Source: Actinobacteria bacterium OK074
GTDB lineage: Bacteria; Actinomycetota; Actinomycetes; Streptomycetales; Streptomycetaceae
Reading direction: 5' to 3'
NCBI GenBank assembly: GCA_001298575.1
Contig: LJCV01000296.1
Span: 1-64,000 of the forward strand
Length of the DNA stretch: 64,000 bases
How positions within the stretch are numbered: position 1 is the stretch's first letter; every line of letters starts with the position of its first letter. The notes beneath the pieces are model-generated. The model searched no databases. It had not been told where the DNA came from and saw only the letters and a program-made list of their open reading frames with translations. Shown here piece after piece: positions 7,392 to 15,292 of the stretch. The position numbers and the translations under genes are program-made.

Positions 7392-8936
7392 TCACGCGGT
7401 CCTCGGCAGGCTCGCGTGCCGGTCCAGGAAGCCGGACACCCCCGCGGCCCGGCGGTGCGGCAGCAGCACCCTCGCGGTCGCCGCCAGCATCGTCTGGATC
7501 CGCGACGACTGGACCTCGTCCAGGAGGTCCAGGACCCGCTCCCCGGCCGCCGCGGCCTCGTCCGGGTGGCCGTCGCGGGCCAGGTCGTCGGCGAGTTCCG
7601 CCGTGTAGAGCGCGATGTTGCGGGTGAAGTGCGGGTCCTGGAGCCGCGCGGCGCGGTGGGCGTGCCGGGCCGCCCGCCGCCAGTCGCCCAGCGTCGACCA
7701 GCACTGCGCCTCCAGGCCCGCCAGCTCGGCCTCGCCGTAGAACGACATCCACTCGGGGTCCGCGGCCGTAGGACCCCGCTCGAAGAGCGCCTGCGCGCGT
7801 GCCAGCGCCTGTTCGCAGCCCGCCCGGTCCGCGAGCCCCGCCCAGCCGCCCGCCTCCCGCAGCGCGAGCAGCGACATCAGCCGGTGCGAGCCGAGCGGGC
7901 GCGCCGCGCGCTGGGCCGCCTGCGCCGCCCGTACGGCCTCGCGCGGGCGGCCCGCGTCGCGCGCGAGGAACGCCGTGTTGCAGAACGCGTGCGCCTCCAG
8001 GCCCGCGTCCTGGGACATCCGCGCGGTGGCCAGCGCCTCCGCGTAGTGCGAGCGGGCGTCGTCGAAGCGGCCCGAGTCGTGCGCCAACCAGCCCACCGAG
8101 ATGGCCAGTTCGCCCGCGCCCGCGTACAGCCGGTCGGCGGTGGACTGCCGGGTCGTGCCCGCGTCGAGCAGCGCGTACGCGGTGCGCAGGGGCGCCGCCG
8201 CGCGCCGGTACAGGCCGTCGGCGCCGTGCCGGTCGTCGAGCAGCCGGATGCGGCGTACGGCCTCTTCGAGGGTGTCCGCCTCGGACGAGCCCGCCCGGTG
8301 GACGGGGCGGCCCGCGGCCGCGGCGGGGTGGGCGCGGGCGAACCCGAAGGGGCCCAGGGAGGCGGCCGCCACCGTGGCGGTGCCGCCGGTCATGAATGCG
8401 CGACGCTGCACGTCGCTCTCCTCGTGGCTCGGAACGTCGTACGCGCGCGTGCCGTACGACTCTTGCTTGTCTTGCTTGTCCTGCGGGTGGTGCCTTTCGT
8501 GCGGGTGGTGCTCGTCGTGCGGGTCGTGCTCGTCGTGCGTGTTCGGCGTCTCATACGGCTCGGGCGGCTCGTCCGTCTCAGGGGTCCCCATGGCCTCACT
8601 CGTCACATCGCTCGTCCCGTCCGGTTCGTTCGCCGTCCGGGCGCCCCGGCCGCGTACCGCCGAGCGCGGGGCGAAGCCCAGGTCCGTGAGGGTGCGGCCG
8701 GGGAACATGTGCAGGAACACCCGTTCGTAGGCGTAGTTGGGGCAGCGGATCTCGCCCGCCTCCACCCGCCCGATGTACCGCGCGTCACAGCTCACCCGCT
8801 CGCCGATCTCGCGCGCGGCCCGCCGTACCGCCGCCGCGAACTCGCCCGGCGAACGTCCGCCGCGCAGCCGCCGGAAGGCGAGGTTGGGCCGCGGCGGCCG
8901 GGGGGAGTGTTCCGGGGGCACCGTCGACGACGCCAT
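7392..8936 (-). CDS. Helix-turn-helix/TPR regulator (NsdA-like family), 514 aa
   Basis: Predicted cytoplasmic regulator. The N-terminal 100 residues carry an XRE-like DNA-binding region (FAAAVRRAAREIGERVSCDARYIGRVEAGEIRCPNYAYERVF). A His/Asp-rich linker follows at about 125-165 (HDEHDPHDEHHPHERHHPQ). About residues 176-205 look like a twin-arginine leader (QRRAFMTGGTATVAAASLG) in the middle of the protein. The remainder is a helical TPR-type array (DDARSHYAEALATARMSQ and similar). This layout fits the Streptomyces family that includes the differentiation regulator NsdA, but I do not claim orthology. ATG 8936 is supported by GAGAGGACCC; an orphan CRISPR-like repeat lies in the leader just upstream. 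Confidence 0.75.
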   Translation of the reverse strand: MASSTVPPEHSPRPPRPNLAFRRLRGGRSPGEFAAAVRRAAREIGERVSCDARYIGRVEAGEIRCPNYAYERVFLHMFPGRTLTDLGFAPRSAVRGRGARTANEPDGTSDVTSEAMGTPETDEPPEPYETPNTHDEHDPHDEHHPHERHHPQDKQDKQESYGTRAYDVPSHEESDVQRRAFMTGGTATVAAASLGPFGFARAHPAAAAGRPVHRAGSSEADTLEEAVRRIRLLDDRHGADGLYRRAAAPLRTAYALLDAGTTRQSTADRLYAGAGELAISVGWLAHDSGRFDDARSHYAEALATARMSQDAGLEAHAFCNTAFLARDAGRPREAVRAAQAAQRAARPLGSHRLMSLLALREAGGWAGLADRAGCEQALARAQALFERGPTAADPEWMSFYGEAELAGLEAQCWSTLGDWRRAARHAHRAARLQDPHFTRNIALYTAELADDLARDGHPDEAAAAGERVLDLLDEVQSSRIQTMLAATARVLLPHRRAAGVSGFLDRHASLPRTA

Positions 8937-8950
8937 GGCCGGGTCCTCTC

Positions 8951-8978
8951 GAACTATCCCCACACGCGCGGGGACGAC
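8951..8978 (-). repeat. Solitary type I-E CRISPR-like repeat in a 5' leader
   Basis: Read on the minus strand it begins GTCGTCCCCGCGCGTGTGG and ends GGATAGTTC, a 28-base unit with the CCCC/GGGG stem of type I-E repeats known from Streptomyces. No second repeat, spacer or cas gene is nearby. It lies 15 bases upstream of the regulator's ATG and just before its ribosome binding site, so it could act as a leader hairpin. Confidence 0.55.
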
Positions 8979-9203
8979 TTTTGATCCTGTGTCCGGCGGT
9001 GCAAGAACGTACCTGCCCGACAGGTGTCGTCACGCGTGGTTTGGCTACAAACCGGATATCTCATCCGTGATCTGCCATGAACTGCCATCCTTTGCGGCGC
9101 ACTTCGGCCGTAGCCCTTGACGCGCCCAGGCGTTGAACCCGTCGGACCGGGAGCCGCCCGCACTCCCGACCCGCTCATTCGTCGAGGAGCCGGGAGGGCC
9201 GGA

Positions 9204-9710
9204 ATGATGAAGAGCAGCGACTGGTGTACGACGGCGGCACCGTCGGTACCGGCGGCGGCGCGCTACTTGCCGCCCCAGGAGAGGGCGTTCGCCGAGACGC
9301 CGTTCGCCGAAACGTCTTTCCCGGAGCGCGTGCCGCCCCCGTGGCCGGCCGCCCCCGACCTGGTGACCGTTCCGGCGCGACAGGGCCTGGAGGCGGTGGA
9401 CATCCTGCGGCGCGCCGCGGAGGACGCCGTCGGGCCCGTGCTCCACGACGACGGCTGCGACACCCTCGGCTTCCTGGTGCCGCCCGGCACGGCCGCCGCC
9501 TGGGACGTGCCCGGCAGCACCTGCACGGAGACCGACGGGCGCGGGCTGAGCCTCGCCGCCCAGGCCCTGGCCCGGCCCGAACCGCCCGTCGAGGGCTCGG
9601 ACTGGCTGCTCCCGCCCGGCCAGGCCGAACCGGCGACCGACCCCGCGGTGCTCCGCGCGGCCCTCGGCGAGGCGGCCCGGTTGATCGAGGCGGCGGACAA
9701 CTGCCAGTAG
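9204..9710 (+). CDS. Conserved hypothetical protein (primase/polymerase-like style), 168 aa
   Basis: No function is assigned. The segment DGCDTLGFLVPPGTAAAWDVPGS and the following TETDGRGLSL are typical of small Streptomyces proteins and loosely recall the primase/polymerase-like protein at the left edge of the window; that similarity is by eye only. There is no signal peptide or membrane helix. ATG 9204 (or 9207) follows GGGAGGGCCGGA. It is divergent from the HTH/TPR regulator across a 267-base gap, an arrangement that could reflect regulation by it. Confidence 0.7.
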   Translation: MMKSSDWCTTAAPSVPAAARYLPPQERAFAETPFAETSFPERVPPPWPAAPDLVTVPARQGLEAVDILRRAAEDAVGPVLHDDGCDTLGFLVPPGTAAAWDVPGSTCTETDGRGLSLAAQALARPEPPVEGSDWLLPPGQAEPATDPAVLRAALGEAARLIEAADNCQ

Positions 9711-9780
9711 GGCACGCGCGTGTAGCCGTTCAGTAGGGCACACGCGTGCGGCTGTCGCTGTCCAACGGGGCACACGCGTG
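9706..9780. repeat. Three spaced copies of a GGGCACACGCGTG motif
   Basis: Near-identical 17-base units lie at 9706-9722 (AGTAGGGCACGCGCGTG), 9732-9748 (AGTAGGGCACACGCGTG) and 9764-9780 (AACGGGGCACACGCGTG), 26 and 32 bases apart. Each contains a palindromic CACRCGCGTG core. The first overlaps the stop codon of the 168-residue gene; the rest lie upstream of the spermidine-synthase-like gene. Confidence 0.75.
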
Positions 9781-9860
9781 TGGTCGTCCCCGCCCGGTGC
9801 CGCGGGCTCGTCGTCGGGTGTCGGTGAGCCGTCCCGCCGTCGCGCCCCGATAATGGCCGG

Positions 9861-10778
9861 ATGGGCAGATCGACGGGCAGGGCGGCGGGTCCGAAGCCGG
9901 GGCCGGGCGCGGGGAAGGCGGGCGGCGCGCGGCGGGCCCGGGGCGCCGTCGAGGCCGTCGTCGAGGCGGTCGACGGCGGCCTCGCCGAGCTGATACCCGA
10001 CCGGGACCGCACGCGCGCGTGGACGCTGCTCGTCGACGGCGCCCCCCAGTCGCACGTCGACCTCGACGACCCGGCCCACCTCGGCTTCGAGTACCAGCGC
10101 CGCCTCGGGCACGTCATCGACCTGACCGCCCCGCCCGGCCGTCCCGTACACGCCGTGCACCTCGGCGGCGGCGCGTTCACCCTCGCCCGCTACACCGCCG
10201 CCACCCGCCCCCGCTCCACCCAGCAGGTCGTCGAACGCGACGAAGCCCTCGTCCGGCTCGTCCGCCGCGAACTGCCGCTGGACGCGAATGCCCGCATCCG
10301 CGTGCGGTCGGCCGACGCGCGCGTGGGGCTTGCCAAAGTGCCCGACGGCTGGGCGGACCTCGTCATCGCGGACGTGTTCAGCGGGGCCCGGACGCCCGCG
10401 CACCTGACCTCGACGGAGTTCCTCGCCGAGGTGCGCCGGGCGCTGAAGCCGGGCGGCCTGTACGCCGCCAACCTCGCCGACGGCCCGCCCCTGGCCCATC
10501 TGCGCGGCCAGATCGCCACCGTGGCCGCCGTGTTCGCCGAGACCGCGCTGATCGCCGACGCGGCCGTACTGCGCGGCAAACGCTTCGGCAACGCCGTCCT
10601 CGTAGCCTCCGATCTGCCGCTCCCGGTGGCCGAGTTGACGCGCCGGGCCGCCTCGGATCCGCATCCCGCGCGCGTGGAGCACGGTCGGGCGCTGATCGAC
10701 TTCAGCGGCGGGGCCGCTCCGGTCACCGACGCGGCGGCGGTGGCCTCGCCGGCACCGCCGCCGTCGGTGTTCCGCTGA
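9861..10778 (+). CDS. Spermidine-synthase-like (class I methyltransferase fold) protein, 305 aa
   Basis: This has the Rossmann-type fold of spermidine synthase-like proteins. The cofactor loop is PVHAVHLGGGAFTLARY (about 92-108), followed by QVVERDEALVRLVRREL (acidic residue ending strand 2), a motif around ADARVGL, and DLVIADVFSGARTPAHLTSTEFL (about 166-188), where polyamine synthases place a catalytic Asp. The N-terminus (about 35 residues) is basic, Gly/Pro-rich and disordered. There are no membrane segments, unlike the fused forms. The substrate may not be putrescine; many actinobacterial members are of unknown function. It follows the 168-residue gene by 150 bases that contain the three repeat motifs. 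Confidence 0.8.
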   Translation: MGRSTGRAAGPKPGPGAGKAGGARRARGAVEAVVEAVDGGLAELIPDRDRTRAWTLLVDGAPQSHVDLDDPAHLGFEYQRRLGHVIDLTAPPGRPVHAVHLGGGAFTLARYTAATRPRSTQQVVERDEALVRLVRRELPLDANARIRVRSADARVGLAKVPDGWADLVIADVFSGARTPAHLTSTEFLAEVRRALKPGGLYAANLADGPPLAHLRGQIATVAAVFAETALIADAAVLRGKRFGNAVLVASDLPLPVAELTRRAASDPHPARVEHGRALIDFSGGAAPVTDAAAVASPAPPPSVFR

Positions 10779-10787
10779 GGCCAGTCG

Positions 10788-12002
10788 CTAAACCGCTGTC
10801 CTACGCGCGCGTGCCGTGGCGATGGTGATCGCCGCCGTCACCGCCAGGGCCGTGCTGACCCAGGCCGCGTCCCGGTAGTCGTGCGTCCTCGCGGTGGCGA
10901 GGGCGGCCAGCAGCGGGCCCAGGAACGCGCCGGCGTTCAGGGCGACGGTGGCGAACGCGCCGCCCAGCGACGGTGCTTGGGGCGCGAGGCGCAGCACACG
11001 GCTGACGAGCGCCGAGCCGATGCCGAACGACAGGCCGCCCTGGACGACGGCCAGGACGAACAGCGGGATCGCGTGCGTGCCCGTCAGGGCGAGTGCCGCC
11101 CAGCCGACGGGCAGTGCGCAGCCCGCGAGGACCAGGCCCCGCCCCAACCGCCCGTCGCCCGTACGGCCCGCCGCGGTCACCCCGGCGAAGGCGCCCGCCC
11201 CGAACGCGGCGAGCAGTCCGGGAACCGCGGCCCCGGGCAACCGGGCGGCGGCCGTGGCGATGACGGCGAGGTAGGCGAAGGTCGCGAAAGTGGCTCCGTT
11301 GACCGCGGTGGCCGCCAGCAGGGCCCGGCGCAGCGGCCGTGACCGCAGCGCGCGTGCCTCCCGCCGGATCGACACGTCGTGACGGCCGGACGCGTCGGTG
11401 GGTGCCGAGCGGAGGACGAACGCCAGTGCGGGCAGGCAGAGTACGGCGACCGCCCAGAACGCCGCTCGCCAGCCCGACCAGTCACCGAGCAGCGCTCCCG
11501 CGGGCACACCGGCCACGCAGGACAGCGTCACCCCCGACAGCAACACGGCGGTCGCCCGGGGCTGTTGGGCCGGGGCGACCAGAGCCGTCGTCACGGACAT
11601 CGCGACGGCGAGGAAACCGGCGTTGACGACCGCGGCGACGACCCGGGTCGCGAACAGCACGGCGAAGTCCGTCGTCACCGCGCCGACGACATGCACGACG
11701 ACGAACGCGGCCAGGAAGCCCGCCAGCGCGCGCCGCCGTGGCCAGCGCGCGCTCAGCGCGGCCGTCACTGGTGCGCCGACGATCATCCCGACGGCGTACG
11801 CGGACGTCAGACTCGCCGCCGCGCCCACCGGCACGGACAGGTCGCGGGCGATGCCGGGCACCAGCCCGGACAGCATGAACTCGGAGGTGCCCTGCGCGAA
11901 GACGGCGAGGCCGAGGACGTAGACGAAGGCAGGCAGGGGCAGACGCAGGGGGAAGGCAGGCAAGAGGTCGACTCCATGGGTGGCGTGCGCGGTTGGGGAC
12001 AT
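10788..12002 (-). CDS. MFS drug exporter, Cmx/CmlR chloramphenicol-efflux type, 404 aa
   Basis: Predicted proton-driven efflux pump of the major facilitator superfamily with about twelve membrane helices. The first helix carries LAVFAQGTSEFMLSGLVPGIA, followed by SLTSAYAVGMIVGAPVTA, the signature of the actinobacterial chloramphenicol exporters (Cmx/CmlR). Other conserved parts are AVLLSGVTLSCVAGVPAGALLG and ARWPRRRAL (motif A-like loop). ATG 12002 has no clear ribosome site; an in-frame TTG at 11963, preceded by GGAG at a good distance, would give a 391-residue protein closer to the family. Eleven-base tandem repeats upstream (12108-12151) suggest activator control. Confidence 0.82.
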   Translation of the reverse strand: MSPTAHATHGVDLLPAFPLRLPLPAFVYVLGLAVFAQGTSEFMLSGLVPGIARDLSVPVGAAASLTSAYAVGMIVGAPVTAALSARWPRRRALAGFLAAFVVVHVVGAVTTDFAVLFATRVVAAVVNAGFLAVAMSVTTALVAPAQQPRATAVLLSGVTLSCVAGVPAGALLGDWSGWRAAFWAVAVLCLPALAFVLRSAPTDASGRHDVSIRREARALRSRPLRRALLAATAVNGATFATFAYLAVIATAAARLPGAAVPGLLAAFGAGAFAGVTAAGRTGDGRLGRGLVLAGCALPVGWAALALTGTHAIPLFVLAVVQGGLSFGIGSALVSRVLRLAPQAPSLGGAFATVALNAGAFLGPLLAALATARTHDYRDAAWVSTALAVTAAITIATARARRTAV

Positions 12003-12338
12003 CCGCGTGCCGGGGTCGGCCTGCTGCGGCCTGGGGCGGCCGGGGCCGAGCGGGACACACGGAGCGCGTGTCCGGGCGCCTGGAGCGAGAGTTGGAGCGT
12101 TGGAGAGCCGGTCGGCTACCGGTCGGCTACCGGTTGATCACCGGTTGGGCATCCCAACTCGCCGCCGGGCGACCGGCGGCTCCGTTCTGTCCGACTCGGG
12201 GCTCGTCATGCGGGGGACGGTAGCCGTGGTCCGAACGGCGATCAACCGGATTACGGCGGCGCAGGGTTCACCGCGCCTCCGATTCACCGGTCCCGATCAG
12301 TGGTTCACCGGTCCCGATCGGTAGTTCACCGGTCCCGA
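12003..12338. other. 336-bp non-coding stretch with two sets of tandem repeats
   Basis: No gene is visible. It holds the promoter region of the MFS exporter, four 11-base tandem units at 12108-12151, and most of a triple 21-base tandem repeat at 12283-12345 that runs into the end of the next gene. Confidence 0.75.
12108..12151. promoter_or_regulatory. Four 11-bp tandem repeats (SARP-box-like) upstream of MFS exporter
   Basis: The units CCGGTCGGCTA (12108), CCGGTCGGCTA (12119), CCGGTTGATCA (12130) and CCGGTTGGGCA (12141) repeat with an exact 11-base period. This is a heptamer plus a constant CCGG spacer, the geometry of binding sites for SARP-type (OmpR-like) activators in Streptomyces. They lie about 105-150 bases upstream of the exporter's ATG. 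Confidence 0.6.
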
Positions 12339-12345
12339 TCAGTAG
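12283..12345. repeat. Three 21-bp tandem repeats
   Basis: The unit TTCACCGGTCCCGATCAGTGG repeats at 12283, 12304 and 12325 with at most two differences between copies (TTCACCGGTCCCGATCRGTRG). The third copy contains the stop codon (12339-12341) of the membrane-anchored protein gene. Each unit holds an ACCGGT palindrome. Confidence 0.9.
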
Positions 12346-12971
12346 TTCTCGATCTGGACCCGAGGTGCCGTGTCGTGCCAGGTGCAGAACACCGACACGT
12401 GGTCCGTGTCGGAGGCGAACTCCACGCGGATCCAGGTCCCCGTCTTCCACACCTGCATCGACCAGTCGGCGGCGGGCGTCGCCGACACCAGCGTCGCGGA
12501 CGTCTCGCCGAGGTCGAACACCACGCGCCCGCCGTCGGTGTCGTAGGCCCTGACCCGGCTGGATGAAGGGGAGGGAGAGGGGGAGCCGGTCGAAGTGGTG
12601 TGCGGGGCAGGGGACTTGGACCGGGGCGACGGGACGGCCTGGGCCGCCTCGGCGGTCGGCGCGGTCGGCGCGGTCGGCGTGCTCGGTGACGGCCGTGCGG
12701 GCGTCGGCTTCGGCGCGGCCGGTGCGGACGATGACGCCGCCACGACCGGCAGGGCGCGGTGCGGGTCGTACGCGGTCCCCGTCATCACCGTGTGGACGCC
12801 CCACCACGACAGCGCCGCCGCCGCGCAGGTGGCGAGCGACCACGCGAGCAGCTGGACGAGCACGCGGAGTACGCGGGTCGCGCGGGCACCGCGGATGCCA
12901 CCGACTCCGCTGATCCCGCTGATCCCGCGGCCCCCTCCGGCCGTTTCGACGCCGCTCCGCACCGTGGTCAT
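12339..12971 (-). CDS. Membrane-anchored extracytoplasmic protein with Pro/Thr/Ser linker, 210 aa
   Basis: A Gly-rich cytoplasmic start of about 30 residues is followed by one membrane segment (VLVQLLAWSLATCAAAALSW, about 37-56), then a long Ala/Pro/Ser/Thr linker, and a small C-terminal domain of about 75 residues rich in strands (VVFDLGETSATLVSATP, WKTGTWIRVEFASDTDHVSV). The layout suggests an outward-facing domain held by a wall-crossing linker. I do not recognise the domain. ATG 12971 is chosen over in-frame upstream codons because the preceding residues look non-coding; no clear ribosome site is seen. It is divergent from the response regulator 187 bases away. Confidence 0.65.
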   Translation of the reverse strand: MTTVRSGVETAGGGRGISGISGVGGIRGARATRVLRVLVQLLAWSLATCAAAALSWWGVHTVMTGTAYDPHRALPVVAASSSAPAAPKPTPARPSPSTPTAPTAPTAEAAQAVPSPRSKSPAPHTTSTGSPSPSPSSSRVRAYDTDGGRVVFDLGETSATLVSATPAADWSMQVWKTGTWIRVEFASDTDHVSVFCTWHDTAPRVQIENY

Positions 12972-13157
12972 GACGCGGTCATACTGCCGCACGATCGCAC
13001 CGCGCGTCCCCCACATGCGCCCCGTGCGGCTCACGGGTGACTCACGGACCGCTCAGCGAGGGCTTGTCGATCGCACATCGGCTCGAATGGCCGCCGGGCC
13101 GCCGGGAGTTGTCCACAGGCCCCGGCCGGGCTCTCGCGTTTGGCGTACTTTCGGCGC

Positions 13158-13910
13158 ATGGCACGAGTACTCGTGGTCGAAGACGACCAGTTCGTACGGT
13201 CGGCCCTCATCCGGCAGCTGACGGGGGCCGCGCACGCGGTGCGCAGCGTCGGCACCGCGTTGGAGGCGCTGCGCGAGGTGGCCCACTTCGCCTTCGACGT
13301 CGTGGTGCTCGACCTCGGGCTGCCGGACCTGGACGGCTCCGAGGCGCTGAAGATGCTGCGCGGGATCACCGACGTACCGGTGATCGTGGCCACCGCGCGC
13401 GACGACGAGGGGGAGGTCGTACGGCTGTTGAACGCGGGCGCGGACGACTACCTGACCAAGCCGTTCTCGGCCGAGCACCTCTCCGCGCGGATAGCGGCGG
13501 TGCTGCGCCGGGCCCGGGGCACGGCGGGGGACGGACCGGGGGTCGAGGTGATCCGGGTCGGCGGGCTGGTCATCGACCCGCTGCGCCGCCAGGCCGAGCT
13601 GGACGGCGCCCGACTCGACCTCACCCGGCGGGAGTTCGACCTGCTGGCCTTCCTCGCCGGACGGCCCGGCGTGGTCGTACCGCGCAAGGAACTCCTCTCC
13701 GAGGTGTGGCAGCTTGCGTACGGCGACGACCAGACCATCGACGTCCATCTGTCGTGGCTGCGGCGGAAGTTGGGCGAGACGGCGGCCAGCCCCCGCTATC
13801 TGCACACCCTGCGCGGCGTCGGCGTGAAGCTGGAGCCACCGCCATCACCACTGCCACCGCCGCCGTCACAGCCGGGGACGGAACCACCGCCGTCGGAGCC
13901 GTCGCCATGA
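13158..13910 (+). CDS. OmpR-family response regulator, 250 aa
   Basis: Receiver domain at residues 1-120 with the acidic pocket at VVEDD (about 8-10), phosphorylated Asp52 in VVLDLGLPD and conserved Lys in YLTKPF (about 101). A winged-helix DNA-binding domain follows at about 130-225 (LTRREFDLLAFLAGRPGVVV, then DVHLSWLRRKLGE). A proline-rich tail of about 30 residues ends the protein. ATG 13158 is chosen because MARVLVVEDD is the canonical start; the ribosome site is weak. Its stop overlaps the kinase start by four bases (ATGA), so the two are cotranslated. The signal and targets are unknown. Confidence 0.92.
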   Translation: MARVLVVEDDQFVRSALIRQLTGAAHAVRSVGTALEALREVAHFAFDVVVLDLGLPDLDGSEALKMLRGITDVPVIVATARDDEGEVVRLLNAGADDYLTKPFSAEHLSARIAAVLRRARGTAGDGPGVEVIRVGGLVIDPLRRQAELDGARLDLTRREFDLLAFLAGRPGVVVPRKELLSEVWQLAYGDDQTIDVHLSWLRRKLGETAASPRYLHTLRGVGVKLEPPPSPLPPPPSQPGTEPPPSEPSP

Positions 13911-15292
13911 GGTGGGCGCTGGTCAAGGTGTGCGTGGCGGTGACGACGATGGTGGTGGTCGCCTTCGCGGTGCCGCTCGGCCTGGTCATCAAGGAGATGG
14001 CGCGCGACCGGGCCTTCTCCAACGCCGAGCGCCAGGCCGCCGCGGTCGCCCCCGCCCTGTCCATCACCACCGGCCGGGACCAGCTCGAACGGGTCGTGGC
14101 GGCCGCCGGTGCGGACGACGGCATGGCCGTGCACATACCGAAGGGGAAGGGCACCCGGGCGGTCGAGCTGGGGCGGCGCCGGGCCGCCGACGCCGACATC
14201 GCCGCCGTGCGCAGGCTCGGCCGGGCCTCCACCAGCGCGGTGCCGGGCGGGTCCGCGCTGCTGTCGCCCGTGGCGCTGGGCTCCGGGGCGATTGCCGTGG
14301 TGGAGGTGTACGTGCCCGACGCCGAGGTGCGGCACGGGGTCGGCACGGCCTGGGCGGTGCTCGCGGCCGTCGGACTCGCCCTGGTCGTCGGCTCGGTCGC
14401 GGTGGCCGACCGGCTCGGGGTACGGATGGTGCGGCCCGCGCGGCGGCTGGTGCGGGGCGCGCGGGAGCTGGGGGAGGGAAAACTGGGCGTACGGGTGCCG
14501 GAGGAGGGACCGGCCGAACTGCGGCTGGCGGCGGTGGCGTTCAACTCCATGGCCGACCAGGTGGTCCGACTGATGGCGAACGAACGGGAACTGGCGGCCG
14601 ATCTCTCGCACCGGCTGCGCACCCCGCTGACCGTGCTGCGGCTGAACGCGGCCTCGCTCGGCGAGGGTCCCGCGGCCGAGCAGACACGGGCGGCGGTGGC
14701 GCAGTTGGAGCGGGAGGTCGACACCATCATCCGGACGGCGCGGGAGGCACGGCCGCAGACCGCCGCGCCGGGGCCGGGCGCCGGGTGCGACGCGGCGGAG
14801 GTGGTGCGGGAGCGGATGGCCTTCTGGTCGGCGCTGGCCGAGGACGAGGACCGCCGGGTGCAGGTCGCGGGCGTGGACCGCCCGGTGCGGATACCGGTGG
14901 CCCGCGCCGACCTGGCCGCCGCCCTGGACGCGCTGCTCGGCAACGTCTTCCGGCACACGCCGGAGGGCACGGCCTTCGCGGTGGACGTGCATAACGGGGA
15001 GGACGCGGTGATCGTGCTGGTGTCGGACGCGGGCCCGGGGATCCTGGACCCGGAGGCGGCGCTGGCCCGGGGGCGGGGGTCGGGTACGGCGGGGTCGACG
15101 GGGCTGGGGCTGGACATCGTGCGGCGGCTCGCGGAGACGACGGGCGGGGACGTCAGGATCGGCTCCTCGGTGCTCGGTGGCACGGAGGTGCGGATCTGGA
15201 TCCAGGTGGACGGCCGGGCCGCCGGCACCACCGGCCGGCTCGCCCGCGGCCACCGGGGCCGCCGCCTCCGGCTGCTGCGCGGCTCCGCGTGA
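13907..15292 (+). CDS. Sensor histidine kinase, 461 aa
   Basis: Membrane kinase paired with the preceding regulator. TM1 is about residues 7-27 (VCVAVTTMVVVAFAVPLGLVI), the extracytoplasmic sensor loop about 28-143, and TM2 about 147-167 (VLAAVGLALVVGSVAVADRLG). A HAMP linker follows (RLVRGARELGEGKLGVRVPEEG). The phosphoacceptor His is near 235 in ADLSHRLRTPLTVLRL. The ATPase domain has ALLGNVFRHTPEGT (N box), VSDAGPGI (G1) and GSTGLGLDIVRRLAE (G2). A short basic tail ends the protein. No ligand-binding family is obvious in the sensor loop. Confidence 0.92.
   Translation: MRWALVKVCVAVTTMVVVAFAVPLGLVIKEMARDRAFSNAERQAAAVAPALSITTGRDQLERVVAAAGADDGMAVHIPKGKGTRAVELGRRRAADADIAAVRRLGRASTSAVPGGSALLSPVALGSGAIAVVEVYVPDAEVRHGVGTAWAVLAAVGLALVVGSVAVADRLGVRMVRPARRLVRGARELGEGKLGVRVPEEGPAELRLAAVAFNSMADQVVRLMANERELAADLSHRLRTPLTVLRLNAASLGEGPAAEQTRAAVAQLEREVDTIIRTAREARPQTAAPGPGAGCDAAEVVRERMAFWSALAEDEDRRVQVAGVDRPVRIPVARADLAAALDALLGNVFRHTPEGTAFAVDVHNGEDAVIVLVSDAGPGILDPEAALARGRGSGTAGSTGLGLDIVRRLAETTGGDVRIGSSVLGGTEVRIWIQVDGRAAGTTGRLARGHRGRRLRLLRGSA

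Noticed and set aside
12300..12345. Tandem repeat read as coding (LIGTGEP units) extending the membrane-anchored protein
   Set aside because: It requires a frameshift; the frame with the clear C-terminal domain stops inside the third repeat.
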